This document shows positions 23,222 to 30,421 of a stretch of 39,306 bases of DNA, piece by piece. The notes beneath the pieces were generated by a model. The model had not been told where the DNA came from. It searched no databases and saw only the letters and a list, made by a program, of their open reading frames with translations. Numbering within the stretch: position 1 is the stretch's first letter; each line of letters opens with the position of its first letter. The position numbers and the translations under genes are program-made. Origin of the DNA: Rubrivivax sp. (GTDB lineage: Bacteria > Pseudomonadota > Gammaproteobacteria > Burkholderiales > Burkholderiaceae_C); the NCBI GenBank assembly GCA_027489455.1, contig JAIXZR010000133.1, positions 1 through 39,306 on the forward strand. The letters are read 5' to 3'.

Positions 23222-25590
23222 ACGACAGCAGTACCGCCGCCAGCCCCGCCCCCCACGCGCGCGTGCCCTTCGGCCACAAGGTGGCCTTCGGCCTGGGCAT
23301 GCTGGCCAACCAGATGTTCCCGGCGGCGCTGGGCATCTTCATGGTGGTGCTGGTGCAGGACATGGGCTTCCCCACCTGGATGTGGGGCATCCTGTTCTTC
23401 CTGCCCCGCGCCTACGACGCGGTGCTCGACCCGATCATGGGCTTCATCTCCGACAACACGCGGTCGCGCTGGGGGCGGCGCCGGCAGTACGTGTTCGTGG
23501 GCGCCATCATGCTGGGCGTGGCCTTCGTGATGATGTGGCAGCTCTACCGCGAAGACGGGCTGGCCTACAACTTCGGCTACTTCCTGTTCTGGTCTCTGGT
23601 GTTCTTCACCGGGCTCACGGTCTTCAGCATTCCCTATGTGGCCATGGGCTACGAGATGAGCGACGACTTCCATGAGCGCACCAGCATCATGGCCGTGGCG
23701 CAGTGGATCGGGCAGTGGGCGTGGGTGATCGCACCGTGGTTCTGGGTCGTGATGTACGACCCGAGCTGGTTCCCCAACGCCGACACCGCCACGCGCACGC
23801 TGTCGGTGTGGGTGGGCGTGGCCTGCATGCTGCTGGCGATGGTGCCGGCGCTCTTCCTGCCCAGCCGGTCGACGCTGAACGACACCGATCTCGTGCCCCT
23901 GACGGTGGCCAACGTGGGCCGGGGCTTCAAGGAACTGATGGCTGGCTTCAAGGAAGCCTTTGGCTGCGCGCCCTTCCGCAAGCTGTGCTTTTCCACCTTC
24001 CTGATCTTCAACGCGTTCAACACCGTCGCCGCGTTCTCGTTCTTCATCGTCGTTTACCACCTGTTCAACGGCAACACCGCGGCGGCTGGCATCTGGCCGA
24101 CGCTGTTCGGCAGCATCGGCGCGCTGGTCACCACCTTCGCCGTCATCCCCACCGTGGCCTGGATGTCCAGGCGCATGGGCAAGAAGATGGCCTTCATGCT
24201 GTCGCAGGGCATCTCCATCGTCGGCTACATCCTGCTGTGGTTCCTGATGGTGCCGGGCAAGCCGTGGATGTTCATGCTCGCGCTGCCGTTCTTCAGCTTC
24301 GGCATCGGCGGCCTGTTCACGATCATGATGTCGATGACGGCCGACGTCTGCGATCTGGACGAACTGGCCACGGGCAAGCGCCGCGAAGGCATTTTCGGCG
24401 CGATCTACTGGTGGATGGTGAAGCTCGGCTTTGCCGTCGCCGGCCTGCTCAGCGGGGCCATCATGGCCTTCGTCGCCTTCACCCCTGGCGCACCGGTGCA
24501 GCCCGACGGTGCGGTGGACGGGCTGCGCCTGTTCTATTCCGGCGTGCCCATCGCCGGCACGCTGCTGGCGATGTGGATCATGCGCAGCTACGACCTGGAC
24601 GAGAAGCGCGCGCGCGAGGTGCATGCCGAGCTGGAGCGCCGCAAGCAGCAGGCGGCTGCGGGCTCTTCCCAGGGGTCTGGCGCGCGCCCCTGGCTGGCCG
24701 ACCATGGACTGATGCTGCCGGGCGCCGAAGCGTCGCCGCTGGCCGGCAAGACCGCGGCCGAGATCCGTGCGCTGTTTGCCGAGCAGTTCGCTGCCGGCCT
24801 GTATGGCCTGTGCTTCAGCGCCTACCCCGAAGGCCAGCGGGCCGGCGATGAGTTGCTCGCTTCCGATGTCGGCCGGCGCCTGGGCCTGATCGCACCGCAC
24901 ACGCGCTGGGTGCGCTCCTTCGCCTGCACCGAAGGGCACGAGTCCATCCCCCGGCTGGCCCGCACCCGGGGCCTGAAGACCATGGCAGGTGCCTGGATCA
25001 GCCGCGACCGCGAACGCAACGAACGCGAGATCGAGGCCCTGATTGCGCTGGGCCAGCAAGGCATGGTCGACATCGCCGTGGTGGGCAACGAGGTGCTGCT
25101 GCGCGGTGAATTGCCCGAAGCCGAGCTGCTGGCCTACATCCAGCGCGTCCGCGCTGCGTTGCCAGACACCGTGCGCGTCGGGTGCGTCGACGCGTACTTC
25201 CAGTTTCTCGAGCGGCCGGCACTCACCGCCGCTTGCGATGTGGTGCTGCCCAACTGCTACCCGTTCTGGGAAGGCGCCAGCGTCGATCTGGCGGCGCAGT
25301 ATCTGCGCCGCATGCATGGCCTGGTGAAGGCCGCCGCGGGCGAGGACAAGCTGGTCGTGATCACCGAAACCGGCTGGCCTGGCCGTGGGCAGGCCGTGGG
25401 CGAGGCCGTGCCTTCTGCCGAGAACGCGATGCGTTACTTCGTCGACGTGCAGTCCTGGGCGCGGCGCGAAGGCGTCAAGCTCTTCTACTTCTCGTCATTC
25501 GACGAGCCCTGGAAGCTGCAGCAGGAAGGCGAAGTGGGCACGCAGTGGGGGCTCTGGGACAAGAACGAACGCCCCAAGTACCTGGCTTGA
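23218..25590 (+). CDS. GPH-family sugar:cation symporter fused to a C-terminal GH17 glucanase domain
   Basis: 790 residues in one uninterrupted frame from the ATG at 23218. Residues 1-~475 are a complete glycoside-pentoside-hexuronide/MFS transporter with about 12 helices; the loop motif 'DPIMGFISDNTRSRWGRRR' is at ~71-89 and the end reads 'YDLDEKRAREVHAELERR'. A Gly/Ser/Ala linker (~476-510) leads to a full GH17 domain (511-790). It carries 'GLYGLCFSAYPEGQ', acid/base Glu625 in 'VVGNEVLLRG' and nucleophile Glu717 in 'VITETGWPGRG'. GPH transporters have both ends in the cytosol, so the glucanase should sit at the inner exit of the channel. It is last in the porin-GH17-GH30 operon, and a hairpin follows. 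A separate GH17 (25628-26578) closely resembles the fused part. A lost stop between once-separate genes is the likely origin. Confidence 0.9.
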   Translation: MNDSSTAASPAPHARVPFGHKVAFGLGMLANQMFPAALGIFMVVLVQDMGFPTWMWGILFFLPRAYDAVLDPIMGFISDNTRSRWGRRRQYVFVGAIMLGVAFVMMWQLYREDGLAYNFGYFLFWSLVFFTGLTVFSIPYVAMGYEMSDDFHERTSIMAVAQWIGQWAWVIAPWFWVVMYDPSWFPNADTATRTLSVWVGVACMLLAMVPALFLPSRSTLNDTDLVPLTVANVGRGFKELMAGFKEAFGCAPFRKLCFSTFLIFNAFNTVAAFSFFIVVYHLFNGNTAAAGIWPTLFGSIGALVTTFAVIPTVAWMSRRMGKKMAFMLSQGISIVGYILLWFLMVPGKPWMFMLALPFFSFGIGGLFTIMMSMTADVCDLDELATGKRREGIFGAIYWWMVKLGFAVAGLLSGAIMAFVAFTPGAPVQPDGAVDGLRLFYSGVPIAGTLLAMWIMRSYDLDEKRAREVHAELERRKQQAAAGSSQGSGARPWLADHGLMLPGAEASPLAGKTAAEIRALFAEQFAAGLYGLCFSAYPEGQRAGDELLASDVGRRLGLIAPHTRWVRSFACTEGHESIPRLARTRGLKTMAGAWISRDRERNEREIEALIALGQQGMVDIAVVGNEVLLRGELPEAELLAYIQRVRAALPDTVRVGCVDAYFQFLERPALTAACDVVLPNCYPFWEGASVDLAAQYLRRMHGLVKAAAGEDKLVVITETGWPGRGQAVGEAVPSAENAMRYFVDVQSWARREGVKLFYFSSFDEPWKLQQEGEVGTQWGLWDKNERPKYLA

Positions 25591-25595
25591 CGCCA

Positions 25596-25615
25596 GCGCC
25601 GGCCCCGGCCGGCGC
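25596..25615. terminator. Symmetric hairpin between the convergent glucan operons
   Basis: GCGCCGGCC-CC-GGCCGGCGC is a perfect inverted repeat in the 37-bp gap between the stops of the transporter fusion (+) and the GH17 gene (-). It can serve as a terminator for both operons. There is no T-run. Confidence 0.6.
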
Positions 25616-25627
25616 GTGCGCCCGGGC

Positions 25628-26578
25628 TCAGCCGAACTTGAGCCGCGCGTCCTTGTCCCACAGGCCCCAGAAGGCGCCGACGTCGCCTTCGGCGCCCACC
25701 TTCCAGGCTTCGTCGAAGGCGGCGAAGTGGAACCACTCGATGCCCTCGGCTTCGGCCCACGCGGCGGTGTCGACGAAGTACTGCATCGCGGCTTCGTGGC
25801 CGGGCACGGCAGCGTGGAAGGCGCTGCCCTGGTCGGGCCAGCCGGTTTCGCTGATCAGCACGCGCTTGCCCGGTGCGGCAGCGCGGGTCTTGGCCAGCAT
25901 CGCCTGCATGTAGGGCAGTGCCTGGTCGCGTGGGCAGCCTTCCCAGAACGGGTAGCAGTTGGTCATCACCACATCGCACGCGGCGGTGACGCGCGGATGC
26001 TTCTCGAACAGGAAGTAGGCGTCGACATAGCCCACCGGCACGCCCGGCAGCGCGCGTCTGACGCGGTCGATGCAGGCGATCAGCGCGTCTTCGTCCAGGT
26101 CTTCGCGCAGCAGCACCTCGTTGCCCACGGCCACGATGTCGGCATGGCCGGCGCGGGCCACCTCGATCACGCCTTGCAGCTCGCGCTCGTTGATGTCGGC
26201 ATCGGTACCCAGCCAGGCGCCCACCAGCGTCTTCAGGCCCAGCTCGCGCGCCACGCGCGGCGTCTGCTCGTGCCCGTCGGTGCACGAGAAGCTGCGCACC
26301 CAGCGGGTGTGCGGCCGGACGATGGCCAGCCGTTCGCGGATCTGTGCCTCGCTCACTTGTGACCCGGGCTGCTGGCCCTCGAGGTAGGGGCTGAAGCACA
26401 GGCCGTGGATCCCGCGGGCGAGCGTCTCGCGGAACGACTGGTCCAGCCGGGCCCGGTCTGCCGGCGGCAGCGGCGCCGGGGCATGGACGGGGCCGCCGGC
26501 GCCGGCCAGGTCGCTGCCCGGCCGCGCACTGGCGCCTGCCGGAGGGACGGTGAATCCAATGTCGGTGGGCCTGCTCAT
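25628..26578 (-). CDS. Cytosolic GH17 family beta-1,3-glucanase/transglycosylase
   Basis: 316 residues with no signal peptide; a Pro/Ala-rich N-terminus (1-~42) precedes the GH17 barrel. Motifs are 'GIHGLCFSPYLEGQQPG', 'RPHTRWVRSFSCTDGHE', acid/base Glu154 in 'VAVGNEVLLRE' and nucleophile Glu244 in 'LISETGWPDQG'. It is strikingly similar to the GH17 half of the transporter fusion, so the two are paralogues. It is the third gene of the GH1-GH16-GH17 minus operon, 33 bp after GH16, with GGAGA before the ATG. Likely substrates are imported beta-1,3-gluco-oligosaccharides; a transferase role is possible. Confidence 0.92.
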   Translation of the reverse strand: MSRPTDIGFTVPPAGASARPGSDLAGAGGPVHAPAPLPPADRARLDQSFRETLARGIHGLCFSPYLEGQQPGSQVSEAQIRERLAIVRPHTRWVRSFSCTDGHEQTPRVARELGLKTLVGAWLGTDADINERELQGVIEVARAGHADIVAVGNEVLLREDLDEDALIACIDRVRRALPGVPVGYVDAYFLFEKHPRVTAACDVVMTNCYPFWEGCPRDQALPYMQAMLAKTRAAAPGKRVLISETGWPDQGSAFHAAVPGHEAAMQYFVDTAAWAEAEGIEWFHFAAFDEAWKVGAEGDVGAFWGLWDKDARLKFG

Positions 26579-26611
26579 GCGGGTGTCTCCGTGCTGCTTC
26601 TCGTGTTGTGG

Positions 26612-27538
26612 CTACTGGCGGCGTTCGTTCACGTGCCCCGGCTCCCAGGGCATCGGCCCAGGGCCGCGCGGCTGGGCGGGGCCATAGCCGCCGGCCTTGT
26701 CATAGACGCGTACGTAGTCCACCACCAGCTCGGCCGGGAACCGCGTCTCGGGGTTCGGGTGGCCGGGGAAGTTGCCGCCCACGGCGACGTTCATCAGCAG
26801 GTAGAAGGGTTGGTCGAAGGGCGCCGGCCAGGGGTTCAGGTCGGCCTCGGACGCAGCTTCCACGCCCTGCCCGCCCTGCGCCGGGTCCAGTCGGCTGCAG
26901 CTCCACCAATGGCGATAGGTGCAGGTCTGCACCTCGTCGACGAAGAAGCGCACCTCGCCCGGTTCCCATTCGACGGCGTAGGTGTGCCAGTCGGCCACCG
27001 TGCTGTCGCCTGGCAGGCGGTGCGTGGTGGTGATGAGCGAGCGGCGCGGGTAGGACGAACCGAAGTGCAGGCTGTTGAGCACCTCGTGCGGCTCGGGGCC
27101 CACGATCTCCATCAGGTCGATCTCGCCGCTGGCGGCCCAGCCGCCGTACTTGTCGTCCACCGGCAGCATCCAGATCGCCGGCCACAGCCCCTTGCCCCAG
27201 GGCACGCGGGCCCGCACCTCGATGCGGCCGTAGAGCTTGGAAAACAGCACGCGACCGTCGCGCGCCTTGGTCTTCAGCCGCGCCGAGGTGTAGCCGCAGC
27301 CGTGCAGCGGCGCCTTCACGGCACGGATGTGGACGCAGCTGTCGCGCAACTGCACGTTCTCGGGGTCGCCGGTGTAGTACTGCAGCTCCTCGTTGCCCCA
27401 GCCCGGCACCCACTGGTGCACGCGGTAGTCGTAGAAGCCGTTGCCGAGATCGAAATCCCACTTCGTGCGGTCGATTTCGGGGGCGTCGAACTCGTCTTGC
27501 CAGACCAAGGTCCAGCCGGGGCGTTGGATGTCTTGCAT
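26612..27538 (-). CDS. Cytosolic GH16 family beta-1,3-glucanase (laminarinase type)
   Basis: 308 residues from the ATG at 27538; the open frame extends upstream but into the GH1 gene. The GH16 catalytic motif is 'SGEIDLMEIVG', with Glu139 (nucleophile), Asp141 and Glu144 (acid/base). The extra Met is the beta-bulge form found in laminarinases. Other marks are 'LVWQDEFDAPEID', 'GRIEVRARVPWGKGLWPAIW' and 'PFYLLMNVAVGGNFPG'. There is no signal peptide, unlike most secreted GH16 laminarinases, so it should act on oligosaccharides already inside the cell. It lies 29 bp after the GH1 gene and 33 bp before the GH17 gene in one operon. Confidence 0.92.
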   Translation of the reverse strand: MQDIQRPGWTLVWQDEFDAPEIDRTKWDFDLGNGFYDYRVHQWVPGWGNEELQYYTGDPENVQLRDSCVHIRAVKAPLHGCGYTSARLKTKARDGRVLFSKLYGRIEVRARVPWGKGLWPAIWMLPVDDKYGGWAASGEIDLMEIVGPEPHEVLNSLHFGSSYPRRSLITTTHRLPGDSTVADWHTYAVEWEPGEVRFFVDEVQTCTYRHWWSCSRLDPAQGGQGVEAASEADLNPWPAPFDQPFYLLMNVAVGGNFPGHPNPETRFPAELVVDYVRVYDKAGGYGPAQPRGPGPMPWEPGHVNERRQ

Positions 27539-27567
27539 GGTCGCGGGTCCGGGGTGCGGGGCGGGCT

Positions 27568-28962
27568 TCAGTTGGCGGTCAGGGCTTCGGCAGCCAGCGC
27601 GCGGGCGGTGCGTCGCGCGCGCTGCAGCTGCATGAAATCGCGATACCAGAGGTAGCTGTCCTTGGGCGTGCGCGTGCCACTGGCGTAGTCCACGTGCACG
27701 ATGCCGAAGCGCTTGGCGTAGCCGCTGGCCCATTCGAAGTTGTCCAGCAGGCTCCAGACCATGTAGCCCGCCATCGGCACGCCCTGGGCCATCGCGTCAC
27801 CGACTGCGGCGATGTGGCTGGCGATGTAGGCCGTGCGTTGGCCGTCATGCACACGCGGCCCGTCGGCTGTGTGCTCCAGCGTGTCGCGGAAGGCGGCGCC
27901 GTTTTCCTTCACGTACAGCGCCGGCAAACGCCAGTCACGGTGCAGGCGCAGCAGCAGCTCGGTCAGGCCCTCGGGGACGATCTCCCAACCCATGTCCGTC
28001 AGGGGCTTGCCGCTGTCTTCTGCGCGCCAGGCGCCGCTGGCGCTGACCACGCCGCGGGTGTAGTAGTTGACGCCCAGGAAGTCCATGGGCGTGGCGATGG
28101 CCGCCATGTCGCCGTCATGCACCTGCGGGACATCGCCGCCCAGGTGCTGCCAGACGTCGTCCGGGTAGCGGCCCAGGAACAGCGGGTCCATGTACCAGCG
28201 CACGCTGCGGCCGTCTTCCAGCCGGGCCGCGGCGCGGTCCTCGGGGCTGTCCGTTGCGGGACCGATGGGCGAGAGGTTCAGCACGATGCCCAGCGGCGCA
28301 CGGCAGCCATCCGCGCGCAGCGCCTGGAGCGCCAGGCCGTGGCTGAGCAGCAGGTGGTGCGCCACCTGCATGGCCGTGCCGCGGTGGCGGATACCCGGCG
28401 CGAAGATGCCGGCCTCGTGGCCCAGCACGGCCATCACCCAGGGCTCGTTGTGCGTGGTGATCGTGGCCACCCGGTCACCCAGGCGTGCGACCACCTGGCG
28501 TGCGTAGGCCACGAAGCGGTGGACGGTGTCGCGGCTGGCCCAGCCGCCCTGGTCCTGCAGCGCCTGGGGCAGATCCCAGTGGTTCAGCGTCAGGTAGGGG
28601 CGGATGCCGCGCGCCAGCAGCCCGTCGACGAGGCGTTCGTAGAAGGCCAGGCCCGCTTCGTTGAAGGCGCCCTGCCCGTCGGGCTGCACGCGCGGCCAGC
28701 TGACGGAAAAGCGATAGGCGTCGACCTGCAGGCCGGCGATCAGGTCCAGATCGGCGTCGAGCCGGTGGTAGTGGTCGCAGGCGATGTCGCCGTTGCTGCC
28801 GTCGGCGATGGCGCCGGGTTGGCGGCAGAAGCGGTCCCAGATCGATTCACCCCGCCCGTCGGCCGCAGCGGCGCCTTCGATCTGGAAGGCACTGGTGGCC
28901 ACCCCCCAGACGAAGTCTTCAGGAAAGCGGTGGCTGGGGAAGATGGGCAGGGGTGAGTTCAT
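27568..28962 (-). CDS. GH1 family beta-glucosidase
   Basis: 464 residues from the ATG at 28962. GH1 signatures are 'FVWGVATSAFQIEGAA' near the N-terminus, acid/base Glu173 in 'TTHNEPWV', nucleophile Glu353 in 'LYVKENGAAF', and 'GYMVWSLLDNFEWASGYAKRFG' at ~398-420. No signal peptide is seen; it is a cytosolic enzyme that would release glucose from short beta-1,3- or beta-1,6-linked oligosaccharides. It is the first gene of the GH1-GH16-GH17 operon. An operator and TTGACA promoter lie 71-117 bp upstream. The ribosome site is weak. The alternative ATG at 29019 would add a non-conserved leader and lies nearly in the promoter. Confidence 0.93.
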   Translation of the reverse strand: MNSPLPIFPSHRFPEDFVWGVATSAFQIEGAAAADGRGESIWDRFCRQPGAIADGSNGDIACDHYHRLDADLDLIAGLQVDAYRFSVSWPRVQPDGQGAFNEAGLAFYERLVDGLLARGIRPYLTLNHWDLPQALQDQGGWASRDTVHRFVAYARQVVARLGDRVATITTHNEPWVMAVLGHEAGIFAPGIRHRGTAMQVAHHLLLSHGLALQALRADGCRAPLGIVLNLSPIGPATDSPEDRAAARLEDGRSVRWYMDPLFLGRYPDDVWQHLGGDVPQVHDGDMAAIATPMDFLGVNYYTRGVVSASGAWRAEDSGKPLTDMGWEIVPEGLTELLLRLHRDWRLPALYVKENGAAFRDTLEHTADGPRVHDGQRTAYIASHIAAVGDAMAQGVPMAGYMVWSLLDNFEWASGYAKRFGIVHVDYASGTRTPKDSYLWYRDFMQLQRARRTARALAAEALTAN

Positions 28963-29032
28963 GGCGGGCCGTGCTGGATCTCGAACAACCCCAGGGCCGC
29001 CGGACACGACGAATGCCAAAAGCCTCTGGGTT

Positions 29033-29046
29033 TGAAAGCGCTTTCA
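29033..29046. promoter_or_regulatory. LacI-family operator TGAAAGCGCTTTCA (GH1-GH16-GH17 operon)
   Basis: The fourth perfect 14-bp palindrome, 71 bp upstream of the GH1 ATG and 3 bp downstream of a candidate -10. It lies 109 bp from the end of the LacI regulator gene. Confidence 0.85.
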
Positions 29047-29049
29047 CGG

Positions 29050-29078
29050 AGTGTGCAGGTGACGCCCGGCGCTGTCAA
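29050..29078 (-). promoter_or_regulatory. Candidate sigma-70 promoter of the GH1-GH16-GH17 operon
   Basis: On the minus strand a consensus -35 TTGACA (complement of 29073-29078), a 17-bp spacer and CACACT (complement of 29050-29055) as a weak -10. The operator follows 3 bp later, the same geometry as at the lipoprotein promoter. Confidence 0.6.
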
Positions 29079-29154
29079 TTGCGGCAAGCCGGGTGGCCCG
29101 CTGCCGGCGGACGCGCCTGGCGCCTGGCGCTGACGCCCCGGCAGCAGGCCAGCC

Positions 29155-30228
29155 TCAGCGTGCGGCTGCCAGGGTTGCCGCGGGTTCGCGGGCCGATTCA
29201 CGCAGCATCAGGCGCGGTACGGGCAGCGCCAGGGTGGGCTGCTGCCCGGCCAGCAGCTGCAGCACCGCGCTGGCGGCCAGTTGGCCGAGTTCATGCACCG
29301 GGTGGTGCACGGTCGTCAGTGGCGGGCTGCAGTACACCGACGAGGCCAGATCGTCGAAGCCCACCAACGACACGTCGTCCGGCACGCGCAGCCGCCGCCG
29401 GTGCAGCGCCAGGCGCGCGCCGAAGGCCATCTGGTCGTTCGAGGCGAAGATCGCGGTGAAGGGCTCGCGGCTGTCGATCAGGCGCTCCACGGCCATCAGC
29501 CCGCTGGCTTCCGTGAAGTTGCCGGGCATCACCAGTGCTTCGTTGAAGCCCAGCCCGGCAGCTTCCATCGCAGCGCGGTAGCCGCGAAGGCGCTCCTGGC
29601 CGTCGGGGTGCCGCAAGTCGCCGGCGATGAAGGCGATGTACCGATGGCCCAGGCTCAGCAGGTGATGGGTGGCCAGCCGCGCGCCTTCGTAGTTGTCGAA
29701 ATCCAGCGCATACAGGCCCGGAGCCCGGAGCTGACGGCCGGTCACCACGATCGGCAGCTCCTGGGCATGCGCCACCAGTGCGGCGTCGCTGAGCCGCCCT
29801 GTCAGCACGATGATGCCGTCGACGCGTCGTGCGCGCAGGGTCTCGATGCAATGTGCCTCATGCGACGCACTCCATTGCCCGCTGACGAACAGCGGGCTGT
29901 AGCCGGCCGGGCTGAGGGTGTCTTCGATGCCGCGCAGTGCGCCGCCATAGAACGGGCTGTCGATGGCTTGCGTGACGACGCCGATGCTCAGGGTGCGGCC
30001 CCCGGCCAGGCCGCGGGCCACGGGGTTGGGCACGAAGCCCAGCCGGGCGACGGCCTGGTCGACGGCACTGCGCTTGTCTTCGCTGACGGTCGCCGTGCCA
30101 TTCAGGATGCGCGAGACGGTGGCTGCCGAAACGCCCGCGGCATCAGCCACTTGCTGCAGGGTCACGCTGCCGGCGGCGGTCTCGGTGTGACGGCGGCTCT
30201 TGCGGGCTGGTTTCGTCTTGTCGGGCAT
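29155..30228 (-). CDS. LacI-family transcriptional regulator of the glucan locus
   Basis: 357 residues from the ATG at 30228 (GCAAGGCAAG upstream); a longer frame lacks conserved features. The N-terminal helix-turn-helix is 'VTLQQVADAAGVSAATVSRI' (~22-41), followed by the hinge 'GFVPNPVARGLAGGRT'. The periplasmic-binding-protein-like effector domain contains 'GVVTQAIDSPFYGGALRGIE' and 'TAIFASNDQMAFGARLALHRR'. It lies just upstream of the GH1 operon on the same strand. The four palindromes with a central CG suit a LacI-family dimer, so it is the obvious regulator. The inducer is probably a beta-1,3-gluco-oligosaccharide or glucose derivative (inference). No operator copy is seen at its own promoter. 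Confidence 0.9.
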   Translation of the reverse strand: MPDKTKPARKSRRHTETAAGSVTLQQVADAAGVSAATVSRILNGTATVSEDKRSAVDQAVARLGFVPNPVARGLAGGRTLSIGVVTQAIDSPFYGGALRGIEDTLSPAGYSPLFVSGQWSASHEAHCIETLRARRVDGIIVLTGRLSDAALVAHAQELPIVVTGRQLRAPGLYALDFDNYEGARLATHHLLSLGHRYIAFIAGDLRHPDGQERLRGYRAAMEAAGLGFNEALVMPGNFTEASGLMAVERLIDSREPFTAIFASNDQMAFGARLALHRRRLRVPDDVSLVGFDDLASSVYCSPPLTTVHHPVHELGQLAASAVLQLLAGQQPTLALPVPRLMLRESAREPAATLAAAR

Positions 30229-30361
30229 CTTGCCTTGCTTGCTGCGTGCGTGCGATGGGAGCACTCGGTGCGTGCCCGGGGTCTGCCTTGGGCTTGTCGC
30301 CAGTCTACGGTTTGCCGCCCCCGGGCCGGAATAGGCAGGACACGCCCCGCTCATCCGGCCC

Positions 30362-30390
30362 TTGCCAAAACATCTGTTGCTGCATACAGT
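30362..30390 (+). promoter_or_regulatory. Candidate SOS promoter of the 32-residue peptide gene
   Basis: TTGCCA (30362-30367), a 17-bp spacer and TACAGT (30385-30390). The spacer, -10 and start point are covered by two LexA-type boxes. Confidence 0.65.
30374..30389. promoter_or_regulatory. LexA-type SOS box 1, CTGT-N8-ACAG
   Basis: CTGTTGCTGCATACAG matches the CTGT-N8-ACAG core used by LexA in beta- and gammaproteobacteria. It covers most of the spacer and the -10 of the promoter. Confidence 0.7.
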
Positions 30391-30391
30391 G

Positions 30392-30407
30392 CTGTACGCA
30401 ACAACAG
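30392..30407. promoter_or_regulatory. LexA-type SOS box 2, CTGT-N8-ACAG
   Basis: CTGTACGCAACAACAG is a second exact core match, 2 bp after box 1 (18 bp centre to centre), covering the expected transcription start. Tandem boxes are known at tightly repressed SOS genes. Confidence 0.7.
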
Positions 30408-30421
30408 CCAGGAGCCTCGAC

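Noticed and set aside
24640..24750. A frameshift or hidden stop splitting the transporter and GH17 halves
   Set aside because: The frame reads through without a stop, and an internal ATG at 24712 lacks a ribosome site. An assembly error cannot be excluded without reads, so this is given as a test in the findings.
15838..29046. The palindromes as CcpA catabolite-repression (cre) sites
   Set aside because: The sequence does fit the cre consensus, but CcpA belongs to Gram-positive bacteria and a local LacI-family gene is present. The likeness reflects the shared DNA-binding fold.
29110..29135. GCGCCTG tandem copies after the LacI gene as a terminator
   Set aside because: The possible stems leave loops too short to fold well, and there is no T-run.
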